Assembly: GCA_017416805.1 (NCBI GenBank)
Contig: JAFQBB010000036.1
Location: forward strand, 124,001-188,000
DNA length: 64,000 bases
Direction: 5' to 3'
DNA from: Bacteroidaceae bacterium
Lineage (GTDB): Bacteria; Bacteroidota; Bacteroidia; Bacteroidales; Bacteroidaceae
A program made the position numbers and the translations under genes. The notes under the pieces are model-generated. The model was not told the DNA's origin. It was given only the letters and a program-made list of their open reading frames with translations, and did not search any database. Below, one piece after another: positions 15,467-25,965 of this stretch; the stretch's first letter is position 1, and every line of letters begins with the position of its first letter.

Positions 15467-15648
15467 AATAATTTAAGTTCCTGTTTCTTGTTTTGTTTAT
15501 GGTTTTCTTTACTAATTGACAAGACAACAACTGTTCGTTCAATTTTGTTCTCAAGATTGATTACAATTCTTCGGTTTTAATACATTTTAACCCTTTATGC
15601 GCTTAAATTGAACTATCTTCGCAATCTGAAATAAAGATTTAGCCAGTA

Positions 15649-16497
15649 ATGAAACTTAAATTCATAAGTCTTGGAAGTGGGAGTAGCGGCAATTGTTATT
15701 ATATAGGAACCACAACGTATGGAATACTCATAGATGCCGGCATTGCTACCCGGACTATCCGTAAAGCATTGCGTGAGAGAGGGATAGCCATGGAAAATAT
15801 CATAGGAGTATTCGTTACCCACGACCATGCTGACCACATACGGGCCGCAGGTAATATCAGCAATGAATTCAACATTCCCGTTTATACGACAGAGGCTGTC
15901 CATCAAGGCATGTATCGCAATTATTGCATGACAAAAAAGATTCCGATGCCAAACCGCCGGTATCTGAACAAAGGTGAAACTTTTCGTTTGAAAGATTTTG
16001 AGATTCTACCATTTGAAGTTCCTCATGATTCGACAGACAATATAGGTTATAGCATTTCCATAAAAGGAGTCAATTTTTGCTTTATCACCGACATTGGAAG
16101 TGTCACTCCTGAAGTGCTTCTACACACGGAAAAAGTTCATTATCTGATAATCGAAGCCAATTATGATGAAGATATGTTGGCCAACGGGCCTTATCCTGCA
16201 GTATTGAAAAAACGAATCAGCAATGGAACCGGGCATCTCAGCAATCGGGAAACTGGCGAATTCTTGAAGAATCATTATCCTTCTAATATACGGCATATTT
16301 GGCTTTGTCATCTCAGCAAAGAAAACAATCGGCCGGAATTGGCATACGGAACTGTATGTGCAGCCCTTCGATCCATAGGAAAAGAACCGGGACGTGATGT
16401 CGGACTTATGCCTTTACCACGAACCTCTCCTACCCAAATATTTGAGATTGATGAAATGGGATATATGCATAATGGATGTTTATTTGACTGTGTATAG
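15649..16497 (+). CDS. MBL-fold metallohydrolase (YycJ/WalJ-like)
   Basis: 282 residues, a single metallo-beta-lactamase domain. It opens with LKFISLGSGSSGNCYYI, the glycine-rich strand characteristic of the YycJ/WalJ branch, followed by the metal motif THDHADHIR (residues about 61-69), FEVPHDSTDNIGY, FCFITDIG (Asp ligand) and a late HLS...LCHLSKENNRPE. Family members are cytoplasmic hydrolases, one of which acts as an exonuclease in mismatch repair. Located just upstream of the tRNA-Lys pair. Confidence 0.85.
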   Translation: MKLKFISLGSGSSGNCYYIGTTTYGILIDAGIATRTIRKALRERGIAMENIIGVFVTHDHADHIRAAGNISNEFNIPVYTTEAVHQGMYRNYCMTKKIPMPNRRYLNKGETFRLKDFEILPFEVPHDSTDNIGYSISIKGVNFCFITDIGSVTPEVLLHTEKVHYLIIEANYDEDMLANGPYPAVLKKRISNGTGHLSNRETGEFLKNHYPSNIRHIWLCHLSKENNRPELAYGTVCAALRSIGKEPGRDVGLMPLPRTSPTQIFEIDEMGYMHNGCLFDCV

Positions 16498-16639
16498 GAA
16501 GGTTTACATGAAAAGGAGGAATACAAGCTGATTGAAAAGGGTGTTTTTAAAAGTACTATAAACCAACATGATAGAGAAAAAACTGTAAAGAAGGCAAAAA
16601 AAAGATATAGCAAAAGTTTGCCATATCAGATAAAATAGC

Positions 16640-16647
16640 TACCTTTG
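16640..16647 (+). promoter_or_regulatory. -7 element of the tRNA-Lys pair
   Basis: TACCTTTG, a perfect TAnnTTTG box, lies 25 bp before the first tRNA. Confidence 0.6.
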
Positions 16648-16671
16648 CACCGCATTTGAGAAATGAATCAT

Positions 16672-16744
16672 GCGTTCTTAGCTCAGTTGGTAGAGCAACT
16701 GACTCTTAATCAGTGGGTCCAGGGTTCGAATCCCTGAGAGCGTA
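16672..16744 (+). tRNA. tRNA-Lys (anticodon CTT), first copy
   Basis: Cloverleaf: acceptor GCGTTCT/AGAGCGT (first pair G-U), D-arm GCTC-AGTTGGTAGA-GAGC region, anticodon stem ACTGA/TCAGT with loop CTCTTAA (anticodon CTT), and T-arm CAGGG-TTCGAAT-CCCTG. Discriminator A. CCA is not encoded. Confidence 0.93.
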
Positions 16745-16770
16745 CAAAAGTATAAGGCTCAAATGCAAAT

Positions 16771-16843
16771 GCGTTCTTAGCTCAGTTGGTAGAGCAACTG
16801 ACTCTTAATCAGTGGGTCCAGGGTTCGAATCCCTGAGAGCGTA
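16771..16843 (+). tRNA. tRNA-Lys (anticodon CTT), second copy
   Basis: Identical in all 73 bases to the first copy, 26 bp downstream, and followed by the same GTACAAAAG context. It arose by tandem duplication and is co-transcribed. Confidence 0.93.
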
Positions 16844-16856
16844 CAAAAGCAACATA

Positions 16857-16898
16857 AGGAGGATGTTTCAAGAAATTGATTCATCCTCCTTTTTTTTA
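16857..16898 (+). terminator. Rho-independent terminator after tRNA-Lys pair
   Basis: AGGAGGATG (16857-16865) pairs with CATCCTCCT (16882-16890), followed by eight T. Confidence 0.85.
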
Positions 16899-16995
16899 TT
16901 ATGAAAAATGACAAGCAAATGTTTCTTGTTTATCAGATAAAGATGTATTTTTGCAACTGAATAATAGGAATAAGTCATATAATAATATTATAACC

Positions 16996-18666
16996 ATGAA
17001 ATCAGATATAGAGATAGCACGTAGCATTGAATTGAAAAGAATCAAACAAGTAGCTGACGAAACGGGTATTCCTCGTGAGGGCATCGAAAATTACGGGCGT
17101 TATATCGCTAAGGTTGATGAACGGATGATTGATGATGAACGGGTGAAGCAGAGCAATCTGATATTGGTGACGGCCATTACGCCTACAAAAGCCGGTATCG
17201 GAAAAACTACCGTATCCATTGGTTTGGCTCTGGGACTTAATAAATTGGGGAAGAAAGCTATCGTGGCACTTCGCGAACCTTCATTAGGACCATGTTTCGG
17301 AATGAAAGGTGGGGCTGCAGGTGGAGGATATGCTCAGGTTCTGCCTATAGAGAAGATTAATCTCCACTTCACTGGTGACTTTCATGCCATCACTTCGGCC
17401 CACAACATGATTTCAGCCTTGTTGGACAACTATTTATATCAGAATCAGGACAATGGCTTTGGATTGAAAGAAATACTTTGGCGTAGGGTGCTTGATGTAA
17501 ACGACCGTTCGTTGCGCTATATAGTCACTGGGCTTGGTCCTAAAAGTAACGGACTTACTCAAGAGTCAGGGTTTGATATTACTCCCGCTTCTGAAATAAT
17601 GGCCATCCTTTGTCTGGCCAAGGATGAAGAAGACTTGCGTCGTCGCATCGAGAATATATTATTGGGTATTACACTTGACGACAAGCCTTTTACCGTAAAA
17701 GATTTGGGCGTGGCAGGTGCAATCACAGTTCTTTTGAGAGATGCCTTGCATCCTAACTTGGTGCAGACAACTGAAGGCGGGGCAGCTTTTGTACATGGTG
17801 GACCATTTGCCAACATTGCACATGGATGTAATTCAGTACTCGCAACAAAATTGGCTTTGAATTTTGGTGAATATGTCATTACAGAGGCTGGTTTTGGAGC
17901 TGATCTTGGAGCGGAGAAGTTCTATGACATAAAATGCAGGAAGGCTGGACTCCAACCTCGGTTGACCGTAATTGTAGCTACGGCTCAAGGTTTGAAAATG
18001 CATGGTGGGGTCAGTCAGGATAAAATCAAAGAACCGAATATCTACGGATTGAAACAGGGGCTTTGCAACTTGGACAAACATGTGCGTAACCTCCGTTCTT
18101 TCGGTCAAACGGTTGTTGTGGCCTTCAACAGATATGCTTTTGATACGGACGAAGAGGTTGAACTCGTTCGGAATCATTGCGAAAGGTCACTTGGCATAGG
18201 TTTTGCTGTCAATGATGCTTTCTGCCATGGAGGCGAGGGGGCTACCGAGTTGGCAAAATTGGTGGTTCAGAAGATTAAGGAAGAACCTTCTGCCCCACTC
18301 CGTTATGCTTATGATACAAAAGACTCTGTAGAAGAAAAAATATTCAAAGTGGCATGCAGACTTTATGGGGCCGACTCCATAAGCTACAGTTCGGTTGCAC
18401 GTAAGATGTTGCAAAAGATTGACCGATTGGGATTGAGCCATTTCCCCATTTGTATAGCCAAGACACAATATTCATTCTCAACCGATCCTAAACTTTATGG
18501 AGCTGTTGATGGATTCGAGTTTCATGTGCGTGACATAGTCATTAATCGTGGAGCAGAAATGCTTGTTGTCATTGCTGGAGATATATTGCGTATGCCCGGA
18601 CTTCCCAAAGAACCACAAGCGTTGCATATTGACATTAAAGACGGGGAAATTGACGGGTTGTCTTAA
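16996..18666 (+). CDS. fhs: Formate-tetrahydrofolate ligase
   Basis: 556 residues from the ATG at 16996 ([20 protein letters not shown]); a -7 box TATTTTTG at 16946-16953 rules out the further upstream start. ATP site [17 protein letters not shown] (about 57-73), then [20 protein letters not shown] (about 91-110) and [20 protein letters not shown], all diagnostic. It joins formate to tetrahydrofolate with ATP to give 10-formyl-THF, feeding one-carbon metabolism. Length matches the family (about 555). Monocistronic. Confidence 0.95.
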   Translation: MKSDIEIARSIELKRIKQVADETGIPREGIENYGRYIAKVDERMIDDERVKQSNLILVTAITPTKAGIGKTTVSIGLALGLNKLGKKAIVALREPSLGPCFGMKGGAAGGGYAQVLPIEKINLHFTGDFHAITSAHNMISALLDNYLYQNQDNGFGLKEILWRRVLDVNDRSLRYIVTGLGPKSNGLTQESGFDITPASEIMAILCLAKDEEDLRRRIENILLGITLDDKPFTVKDLGVAGAITVLLRDALHPNLVQTTEGGAAFVHGGPFANIAHGCNSVLATKLALNFGEYVITEAGFGADLGAEKFYDIKCRKAGLQPRLTVIVATAQGLKMHGGVSQDKIKEPNIYGLKQGLCNLDKHVRNLRSFGQTVVVAFNRYAFDTDEEVELVRNHCERSLGIGFAVNDAFCHGGEGATELAKLVVQKIKEEPSAPLRYAYDTKDSVEEKIFKVACRLYGADSISYSSVARKMLQKIDRLGLSHFPICIAKTQYSFSTDPKLYGAVDGFEFHVRDIVINRGAEMLVVIAGDILRMPGLPKEPQALHIDIKDGEIDGLS

Positions 18667-18699
18667 TATGGGGCCAAGATTATTGGTGCCCGATAAAAC

Positions 18700-18743
18700 T
18701 GCCACCATAAATTCTTCATCCGCGCTATCTGCGGATGAAGAAT
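18700..18743. repeat. Palindrome related to the MITE-like element at 48.3 kb
   Basis: ATTCTTCATCCGC (18711-18723) pairs perfectly with GCGGATGAAGAAT (18731-18743) around a 7-nt loop. The left flank TGCCACCATAA plus ATTCTTCATCCGC is the reverse complement of the right part of the element at 48256-48399, so this looks like a fragment or internally deleted relative. It may also serve as terminator of fhs. Confidence 0.6.
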
Positions 18744-18856
18744 GTTTTTCTTACACCCTCCTATTGCATGACAAGCCGACAAAAGATTGCAAGTAGGGGC
18801 TTGTATGCTCTTAAAACACACTAATTCAAAACATTAATCCCAATGCCGATTTGGAC

Positions 18857-19921
18857 TTATTCTTTCTCTGTCAGAATCCATCCGTCACTATCGAACCGGA
18901 TAGGACGCAAGAATAATTTGGCCCGCCCATTGCTCTTCTTTTCGTAGGCATGTGAGAGGAAATAAATCTGTCCATCAAATTCATACACCGAATTATGACC
19001 TATTCCAAAGAACTCCCCGTCGGGTCCATAAAGGTAAGTGCCCCCACCCTTTTCCATTTCCTTTCCTTCCTTATCTACATAGGGGCCTGTAATTTTTTCC
19101 GAACGTCCGTAAACGGTCTTGTAGGTTGAGTTCTCACCCCGGCAACAATAATCGAAACTTACAAACAGGTAATAATAGTTGCCATGACGGAAGATGAAAG
19201 GAGCTTCGACGGCATTTTCTCCGGCTTCAATCGTATTGTTTCCCTCAACGGTATGTTTGATTTCCTTCAAGTTTACTTGATGGTCAATCCGGCGGGAAAT
19301 TGTGACTGGCGCACTGACGGGCGTCTGAAAGTCCTCTTTCGAGAGTTCAACCAGCTGGATGCCGTCCCAAAACGAGCCGAACGACAGGTAGGGTCTTCCC
19401 TCATCATCCACTATCAGGTTAGGGTCAATGGCATTGAAATTGTCCACATTCCTATGCGAGGCAATAACCATGCCCCGGTCTTCCCACCCAAAATCGGGCG
19501 ACGCAGGATCAAGTGTCTTGTTGACAGCCAGTCCGATGGCACTTCCATTCTTGCCGAATGTGGAGCATGAATAATACAGATGCCACAATCCGTTGTGATA
19601 ACTGATGTCCGGAGCCCACGTATGTCCGCGATATCCCGGCACTGTGTCCATGGCCCATGCGGGAGTTTCTTTCAAGGCCGCCCGCTCACGCCTCCATTCC
19701 ACCATATCGGCACTGGACATTACTCCCACATTCATGCCTGTCGAGAATATGTAATAACGGCCATCCTCTCCACGTGCCATTACAGGGTCGTGTACGTCAG
19801 GATTCCGCATATCCATCATCGGACGTCTGTGTCTGCGGGCTTGGGTCTTGGTACTATCCGTTTGGGCAATGCCCATACATGCTACGGTCAGCAGGAATAA
19901 ACATGAAATACTTTTCTTCAT
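18857..19921 (-). CDS. Glycoside hydrolase family 43 (arabinan endo-arabinosidase-like)
   Basis: 354 residues with a signal peptide (MKKSISCLFLLTVACMGIAQ), so periplasmic or surface. Five-bladed propeller signatures: catalytic-base Asp in PDVHDPVMARGEDGRYYIF, the pKa-modulating Asp in NAIDPNLIVDDEGRPYLSFG, and the acid Glu in NAVEAPFIFRHGNYYYLF. The HTWAPDISYHNGLWHLYYS motif is typical of GH43 subfamilies 4/5, endo-1,5-alpha-L-arabinanases. No SusC/SusD pair adjoins it, so it is a stand-alone enzyme rather than part of a polysaccharide utilisation locus here. Minus-strand -7 box TATCTTTG at 19949-19956. Confidence 0.88.
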   Translation of the reverse strand: MKKSISCLFLLTVACMGIAQTDSTKTQARRHRRPMMDMRNPDVHDPVMARGEDGRYYIFSTGMNVGVMSSADMVEWRRERAALKETPAWAMDTVPGYRGHTWAPDISYHNGLWHLYYSCSTFGKNGSAIGLAVNKTLDPASPDFGWEDRGMVIASHRNVDNFNAIDPNLIVDDEGRPYLSFGSFWDGIQLVELSKEDFQTPVSAPVTISRRIDHQVNLKEIKHTVEGNNTIEAGENAVEAPFIFRHGNYYYLFVSFDYCCRGENSTYKTVYGRSEKITGPYVDKEGKEMEKGGGTYLYGPDGEFFGIGHNSVYEFDGQIYFLSHAYEKKSNGRAKLFLRPIRFDSDGWILTEKE

Positions 19922-20010
19922 TGGTATAAGTTTATATTAATGATTGTGCAAAGATAAATATATAGTTGGAAAATAATGTTTTTTTGGGGGAGAAATCATT
20001 CAACAAAAAC

Positions 20011-20044
20011 AAAACGCACCTATATGCATTTATAGGTGCGTTTT
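20011..20044. terminator. Terminator of the POT transporter gene
   Basis: AAAACGCACCTATA (20011-20024) pairs with TATAGGTGCGTTTT (20031-20044); A and T runs flank both sides, so it can work on either strand. It lies just after the stop of the transporter gene, which is read leftward. Confidence 0.8.
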
Positions 20045-20068
20045 GTTTATTTAAAGATTGAAAAGGAG

Positions 20069-21583
20069 TTATGCCACCTTCTCCAAACGCTTCAGGATTG
20101 AGAAAATGAAGAGGGCTGAAACCAAACAGATGGCAACGAGTACGCCCCAAACAATAGTAAGGTCGGCACCCCACATCAATGTCGGGATAGCTACGAGGAA
20201 GTTACCTACGGCTGTAGCCACAAACCAACCGCCCATCATCATACCCTTGTACTTGGGAGGAGCCACCTTGGTCACAAATGAAATTCCAATGGGAGAAAGC
20301 AACAGTTCGGCAAAGGTCAATACCAAATAGGTGCTTACCAACCAATTGGGAGAAACACGTACGGCGGCATCGCCCAAAGCGGCTTGTTCAGCAGGTGCAG
20401 GAAGACCGATAGAACCGACAATCATAATGACAAAACCGATGGCGGCAACCAACATTCCCAAACCAATTTTCTTGGGAGATGAAGGCTCTTTGCCTTTTTG
20501 GGCCAAAGCACCGAACAGAGCTACTGATACAGGAGTCAAAGCTACTACGAAGCAGGGGTTGAACTGCTGGAAGATGGGAGCATCAACGGCGGTTGTTGCA
20601 GCCAATGAACCATACTTCCAAATCAAACCGGCAACTGCAGCCAAGATAATAGCGGCAGAAATCCCCTTACCCTTGGCACTCTTACTCTGGAAAAGTCCGA
20701 AGAGACCATAAACAATGAAAATGCAGAAGACAAGGTTCACCACGTCGAACATCATGCTCCCAATACCTGTTGAACTGGTAGCTGTGTAGTCTTTGGCAAA
20801 CTGAGTCAGTGTGGCACCGTTCTGATGGAAAGCCATCCAGAAGAAGATAACCACAGCATATACCAGGCAGAGGCAAATGATTCGTTCCTTTGTCTGGGCA
20901 GGAGTCAGTTGCTCGGCGGCAGGCTCATTGCTGTTGGTTACAGCTGTCTTGGCGCGGTCGGCATCCTTGAATGTGTAACGGAAGCAATAGTAAATGGCAA
21001 TGGAAACAATCAACGACGCACAAGCTACGGCAAAAGCAAAGTGATAAGAATCGGCTTCACTGATACCCAACGATGTCTGTGCCCAATTCATGATACCGAT
21101 GGCGGCAGAGGGGGCAAACATGGCACCAATATTGATGGCCATGTAGAAAAGACTGAAACCAGAGTCACGCTTGGCTGAATATTTGGGATCGTCATACAGG
21201 TTGCCCACCATTACTTGGAGGTTACCCTTGAACAGGCCTGTACCAAAACCTATGAGCAACAGAGCGGCTCCCATGCCGGCTACAGCCACCCAATCAGTGC
21301 CCAACGGCAATGAAAGCAACAGATACCCCAAGAACATAATGGCAATACCGATGGTTACCATTTTGCCAAAGCCGAACTTGTCGGCCAACATACCTCCAAA
21401 GAGGGGGAAGAAATAAACTAATCCTAAGAAAGTAGAATAGATTGTACCAGATACTCCTACAGAGAATCCGAAATTGGCTTGCAAGAAAAGGAGGAACACG
21501 GCCAACATGGTGTAGTAACCGAAACGTTCTCCCGTGTTTGCAAGCGCCAGGGCCCAAAGCCCTTTAGGTTGTCCTTCAAACAT
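20069..21583 (-). CDS. POT/PTR family proton-dependent oligopeptide transporter
   Basis: 504 residues, about 14 membrane segments. The start MFEGQPKGLWALALANTGERFGYYTMLAVF contains the E-x-x-E-R-F/Y-x-Y-Y signature (here NTGERFGYYTM) of helix 1. LAYFFPLFGGMLADKFG-like residues (LVYFFPLFGGMLADKFG) follow, and the PTR2 motif is seen as FSLFYMAINIGAMFAP. It imports di- and tripeptides with protons at the inner membrane. A TATCTTCG-like box at about 21646-21653 is the best -7 candidate. Confidence 0.92.
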   Translation of the reverse strand: MFEGQPKGLWALALANTGERFGYYTMLAVFLLFLQANFGFSVGVSGTIYSTFLGLVYFFPLFGGMLADKFGFGKMVTIGIAIMFLGYLLLSLPLGTDWVAVAGMGAALLLIGFGTGLFKGNLQVMVGNLYDDPKYSAKRDSGFSLFYMAINIGAMFAPSAAIGIMNWAQTSLGISEADSYHFAFAVACASLIVSIAIYYCFRYTFKDADRAKTAVTNSNEPAAEQLTPAQTKERIICLCLVYAVVIFFWMAFHQNGATLTQFAKDYTATSSTGIGSMMFDVVNLVFCIFIVYGLFGLFQSKSAKGKGISAAIILAAVAGLIWKYGSLAATTAVDAPIFQQFNPCFVVALTPVSVALFGALAQKGKEPSSPKKIGLGMLVAAIGFVIMIVGSIGLPAPAEQAALGDAAVRVSPNWLVSTYLVLTFAELLLSPIGISFVTKVAPPKYKGMMMGGWFVATAVGNFLVAIPTLMWGADLTIVWGVLVAICLVSALFIFSILKRLEKVA

Positions 21584-21675
21584 AGATAATAATTTTTAAA
21601 GTGTTTATAGATTAAAATTGTTTTTCATTGTTTTGCGGCGCGAAGATACGCAAATATCTTTGATTTTCCAATGAT

Positions 21676-22518
21676 TTACAAAAGATATAGCGGTTCGCGG
21701 CGCATTCGGAAATTTTCCGACAAGGGTTTGGCAAAGGGAGAATCAAAGGTGCGTGCTCCCGTAGGGCATCCCTTCACACAGGCACAGCAACGGATACAAC
21801 GCGAAGCATCCGTCACCTCCTCATTGCCCAAAGCTATGGCTTGTGTGGGACATAGCCCAACGCACACACCGCAATGGCTGCATGCCTCGGACGAAGCGGC
21901 AGGAAAGACCTTCACGGGATTCGCCTGTTGTTGCAGGGTATATTCCTGAACAAAAAGGCGGAAAGCCTGTAGCGATGCTTCGGGTGTCTCCGGATGGGGC
22001 ATGTCGTTTGCCACATCAATATCCCATGCCTGTTCATCCTTTTGTAGCAACTTGGCTGCTATCTGTCGTCCAAGTTCCTCGGCAGATGCCAAGTCTTCAG
22101 CATCAGGCCGCCCTACGGCTATGGGATATTTCGCATTGCTATAGGAATGTTCGCCCACCAAAGCCGCGGCGGCAATGGGGCGGAATCCTCTTTCGCGTAC
22201 AAAATCTGCCAACTGGACAAGCACCTGCTCAAAGTTGCGGTTGCCATAAGTCACCAACAGGATGGCCGGGGTATCCTCTCCCCTCACCTGCCCCATACGT
22301 TCCAATGCCGTCGGAGCCACTTTTCCACCATAGACTGGGACTGAGAACAGTGCCAAATCATCCGAAGACAATTGTCTGTCCAAATCCTTTCCGCTCTCTA
22401 TATTATAATAGGTATAGTCGCAATGTGTCACATCGCCCATGTCCAATCCTTTCACCACGGCCATCATATTCTTTCGTGAAGTGCCCGTAGGCGAAAAGCA
22501 GAATGTTGTCAGTTTCAT
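21676..22518 (-). CDS. EFR1-type flavodoxin/ferredoxin fusion
   Basis: 280 residues from the ATG at 22518 (MKLTTFCFSPTGTSRKNMMA); an upstream in-frame start adds 13 unlikely residues. The N-terminal FSPTGTSRKN is the FMN phosphate loop of flavodoxins, with FSVPVYGGKVAP as second loop. The C-terminal 80 residues carry two 4Fe-4S clusters, CSHCGVCVGLCP and CIRCCACVKGCP. EFR1-family proteins transfer electrons; partner unknown. It stands alone between the POT transporter and the ABC operon. Confidence 0.85.
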   Translation of the reverse strand: MKLTTFCFSPTGTSRKNMMAVVKGLDMGDVTHCDYTYYNIESGKDLDRQLSSDDLALFSVPVYGGKVAPTALERMGQVRGEDTPAILLVTYGNRNFEQVLVQLADFVRERGFRPIAAAALVGEHSYSNAKYPIAVGRPDAEDLASAEELGRQIAAKLLQKDEQAWDIDVANDMPHPETPEASLQAFRLFVQEYTLQQQANPVKVFPAASSEACSHCGVCVGLCPTQAIALGNEEVTDASRCIRCCACVKGCPTGARTFDSPFAKPLSENFRMRREPLYLL

Positions 22519-22758
22519 AAATTCTATTGGGATTATTTTCTTGATGCAAATATACAACGAAAATGGTATAAAATCCCTTTCTCTGCAAATGTCGTGTCCA
22601 ATTTTTGGACACTTTTAAGCGTAAAAATACGATTTAACATTTGTTTAACCATCTTTTCTTGAACAATTATAGAACTTTGTAAGGACAGAGTTCCCAAATA
22701 GGGAGAAATTATCCCACAATTGTAGGGATTCAATCTGCAAAACTAAAAAAATAAAGAT
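22519..22758 (+). promoter_or_regulatory. Divergent intergenic region before the ABC operon
   Basis: No perfect TAnnTTTG box is seen on the plus strand. Two dyads sit close to the start of the permease gene: TCCC-aaata-GGGA (about 22692-22704) and TCCC-acaattgta-GGGA (about 22712-22729). They may be operators for the ABC transporter genes. Tentative. Confidence 0.3.
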
Positions 22759-25161
22759 ATGATTTGGCACAATCTAACTCTCGCGTGGCGGCAACTGGTA
22801 AAGTACCGCCTGCAATCTGCGGTCAGCATCGTCAGTCTGGCCATCGGCTTCGCCTGCTTTGCATTGGCAAGCATGTGGATAAAGTATGAAACGACGTATG
22901 ATGCGTTTCATAAGGATGCGGAAAATCTGTATGTTCTTATGTACGGAAAAAGCACGAGTACCCCTTCAAAATTAGAACCCCGTCTGTTGCATGAACTTCC
23001 CCAATTGGAAAAATTGTCCGTTATTTATACAATGTATCCAGACAGCATCAATGGACTTGATTGGCGTGAAAGCTACCGGCGTGGAGAATGGTGTCTGACC
23101 GACACCAATTTTGTGTCGTTGGTAGGATTCCAATTGAAAGAAGGAACCACTAGTTTTGTACATAATCCGGACGAAGTGGCCGTTAGCGACGTAATGGCGG
23201 CCCGTCTATGGGGTAACGAATCACCCATTGGGAAAGAGTTGGTTACGGTGGATAATGGGTATAAGCAAACCCGTATCGTAACAGCGGTTTTTGACGAATG
23301 GGGCAGACATTCCAATTTCAATTTCGACTTTGTGAGCCGTATGGCTCCAGACAGGTCTCATAGAATTAGTACCCATAACCTTATTGCCATGGCCCATATC
23401 TCACCCAAAGCAGATGTGGAAGAGTTGAACAGGCGGCTTGGGGAAATAGAACTTTATGAAAGTGGAATGTTTCATGAAGATAAACTATGTATGAGGCCCA
23501 TTACCAAAGTGCGCCATTTCACACGGATGTACGAACTGTATGCAAGGACAAAACTCCATCACATCTACCTTTTTGCTCTTGCCAGCGGGCTGTTGATTCT
23601 GTGTGGTCTGCTGAATTACCTGACCATGTTCATCAACCGTCTCTTTATCCGCAAACGTGAAATTGCCCTGCGCACGGCATTCGGAGCTACAGGACGGGAT
23701 CTGATGCTACAATTCCTTACAGAATACGGATTACTGTTGGCCATAGCGATGGGATTTGGTCTGATGACGGTAAGTCTTTCTGCTGAATGGTTCCTTACGA
23801 TGACCTCTTTACCACGCGATATGGGATATATCCACCGCGAATCACTTCTCTATCTGTTATTGGTAACCATTGTTTCATTGCTCATTTCCCTGCCTGCCAT
23901 CTGGTACTTCCGTCGCCAGTCGTTGCAAAGTAGCATCACGGGAGTGGGTGCGCTGACCCGTTATTACATCTTCCGTCGCTTCAGTGTGGCACTACAGATA
24001 GCCATCAGCATCTTCAGTATTTTCTGTACGGTGGTGTTTATGAAGCAACTCGACAGTATGCGTAGCAACGACATCGGTTTCGAATTGGAGAACCGCATGA
24101 TATGGCGATATCCTTCTTGGAGTAATGGGAGAAATTGGGATGAAGAAAAAGAGGGGTTGTTCCATTTTGTAAAACAATGCCCGGAAGTTGATACGGTATT
24201 CACCACAGGATGGCCTCTTTTCCCTCTTGGCGGAGGATCTTATATAGATGTTAGTTTGGAGAATGATTCAGAGTCATCAGAATTACTTAGTATAGACAAA
24301 GAATTTATCTATGATGAGTTGATAAATTTCTATGGAATTCAGCTCATAGAAGGACGTTGGTTGGACGAGGGAGAACCTGATGAGTATATTCTTGTTAATG
24401 AATCCTTTGTACATAAAATGGGATGGTCACAAGGAGTCGGAAAAAAGATTTATGAAATCCATGAGTACTCCTTTTCTGAAGGACGAAAGGAATATAGGTT
24501 CCATGAACTCTACATTGTTGGAATCGTCAAGGATATGTTGACCGGTTCACCAACCACTCCGGCTACACCCACCATTTATTGTGCTCTGTCCAATTACGCT
24601 TATTCATATTCTTTATCCAATTGGAGACATTTTCTGCTAAAATACAAGCCGGGAATGAAAGAGGCTTTAAAGGCAAAAATAAAATCTTACTATAAAGAAA
24701 ATGATTTATCATTTGATTCTGATACATGGGTTGATTTCAAAGAACGCTATGACTACTACCTCCGAAGCGAACTCAACCTGCAGAAGCTCCTCAACATCAT
24801 TACCGGTGTCTGCATCCTCATCGCCCTCTTCGGCGTGTGGTCCATGATTATGCTCACCTGCGAGCAACGACGGAAAGAGATTGCCGTGCGCAAGGTGTTC
24901 GGTGCTACGACAAAAGACATCTTGGACATGTTCATCGCCGAATACATGGCGCTGCAAGTCGTGGCAGCCTCGGTGGCCTTCCCCATCGGCTACGCCTGCA
25001 TGAAGCCATGGCTGGAGCAATATGTGGTGCAGACCTCTATCCCCTGGTGGATATACATCGGCATTTTCTTCCTCGTGGCCCTGCTCGTCGCCCTCTGCAT
25101 CGGTTGGCGCGTGTGGAAGACGGCGACGGCCCATCCGGCAGAGGAGATAGCGAAGGGGTGA
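22759..25161 (+). CDS. FtsX/MacB-like ABC transporter permease (first)
   Basis: 800 residues. An N-terminal membrane helix (SAVSIVSLAIGFACFALASMWIK) is followed by a periplasmic MacB_PCD-type domain (residues about 45-240), then two FtsX blocks: LFALASGLLILCGLLNYLTMFINRLFIRKREIALRTAFGAT-type around 270-330, and a second at 690-790 with REIAVRKVFGATTKDILDMF. The repeated 'EIA[LV]R...FGA' coupling helix is the contact point for the ATPase. It works with the ATPase at 25269 and the second permease at 26139. The substrate is unknown; family members export peptides, lipoproteins or antibiotics. Confidence 0.88.
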   Translation: MIWHNLTLAWRQLVKYRLQSAVSIVSLAIGFACFALASMWIKYETTYDAFHKDAENLYVLMYGKSTSTPSKLEPRLLHELPQLEKLSVIYTMYPDSINGLDWRESYRRGEWCLTDTNFVSLVGFQLKEGTTSFVHNPDEVAVSDVMAARLWGNESPIGKELVTVDNGYKQTRIVTAVFDEWGRHSNFNFDFVSRMAPDRSHRISTHNLIAMAHISPKADVEELNRRLGEIELYESGMFHEDKLCMRPITKVRHFTRMYELYARTKLHHIYLFALASGLLILCGLLNYLTMFINRLFIRKREIALRTAFGATGRDLMLQFLTEYGLLLAIAMGFGLMTVSLSAEWFLTMTSLPRDMGYIHRESLLYLLLVTIVSLLISLPAIWYFRRQSLQSSITGVGALTRYYIFRRFSVALQIAISIFSIFCTVVFMKQLDSMRSNDIGFELENRMIWRYPSWSNGRNWDEEKEGLFHFVKQCPEVDTVFTTGWPLFPLGGGSYIDVSLENDSESSELLSIDKEFIYDELINFYGIQLIEGRWLDEGEPDEYILVNESFVHKMGWSQGVGKKIYEIHEYSFSEGRKEYRFHELYIVGIVKDMLTGSPTTPATPTIYCALSNYAYSYSLSNWRHFLLKYKPGMKEALKAKIKSYYKENDLSFDSDTWVDFKERYDYYLRSELNLQKLLNIITGVCILIALFGVWSMIMLTCEQRRKEIAVRKVFGATTKDILDMFIAEYMALQVVAASVAFPIGYACMKPWLEQYVVQTSIPWWIYIGIFFLVALLVALCIGWRVWKTATAHPAEEIAKG

Positions 25162-25268
25162 GATGCCCCACCCTACCCCTCCCCAAAGGAGAGGAAACTG
25201 GAATAGCCAAATCAATAAAACCGTAAATAAATAGTAAATAGTAATTAACCAAATAGTAAATCAAACTT

Positions 25269-25943
25269 ATGATCAAGACAAGCAGTATTCAGAAAGTCTT
25301 CCGTACGGAAGATGTGGAAACTTGGGCATTGCACAATGTGAGCCTGGAAGTGAAGGAAGGTGAATTTGTGGCCATCATGGGACCTTCGGGTTGTGGCAAA
25401 TCTACCTTGTTGAATATCTTGGGGCTGCTGGACAACCCCACGAACGGTACATATGAACTGCTGGGCACCAATGTGGAGGAGTTCGACGAGGGCCGCCGCA
25501 CCGAGTTGCGCAAGGGTGTCATCGGCTTTGTGTTCCAAAGTTTCAACCTCATCGAAGAGCTGAGCGTGTATGAGAACATCGAGCTGCCTCTGCTCTACAT
25601 GGGTGTGCCGAAGGCGGAGCGCAAGCAGCGCGTCGAAGAGGTGATGCGGCGCATGGACATTGCCCACCGCGAGAAGCATTTCCCCAAACAACTCTCCGGC
25701 GGTCAGCAACAGCGCGTAGCCATTGCCCGTGCCGTGGTGGGCGGACCAAAGCTTATCCTTGCCGACGAGCCTACGGGTAACCTCGATTCGAAGAACGGCA
25801 ACGAAGTGATGACCCTCCTCAGTCAGCTTCACAAAGAGGGCTGCACCGTGGTGATGGTGACCCACTCGCGCCACGATGCCCAATATGCCGACCGCATCGT
25901 CAACCTCTTCGACGGTCAGATTGTAGAGGAGATGCATTTGTAA
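25269..25943 (+). CDS. ABC transporter ATP-binding protein (LolD/MacB type)
   Basis: 224 residues. Walker [10 protein letters not shown] (about 38-46), Q-loop [21 protein letters not shown], signature [14 protein letters not shown] (about 138-151), Walker [13 protein letters not shown], and switch His in VVMVTHS. The N-terminal [14 protein letters not shown] and the '[13 protein letters not shown]' segment are typical of the MacB/LolD group driving FtsX-type permeases. It lies between the two permease genes and probably energises a heterodimer of both. Confidence 0.95.
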   Translation: MIKTSSIQKVFRTEDVETWALHNVSLEVKEGEFVAIMGPSGCGKSTLLNILGLLDNPTNGTYELLGTNVEEFDEGRRTELRKGVIGFVFQSFNLIEELSVYENIELPLLYMGVPKAERKQRVEEVMRRMDIAHREKHFPKQLSGGQQQRVAIARAVVGGPKLILADEPTGNLDSKNGNEVMTLLSQLHKEGCTVVMVTHSRHDAQYADRIVNLFDGQIVEEMHL

Positions 25944-25965
25944 AGGAGAACATACAAGCGTAGAT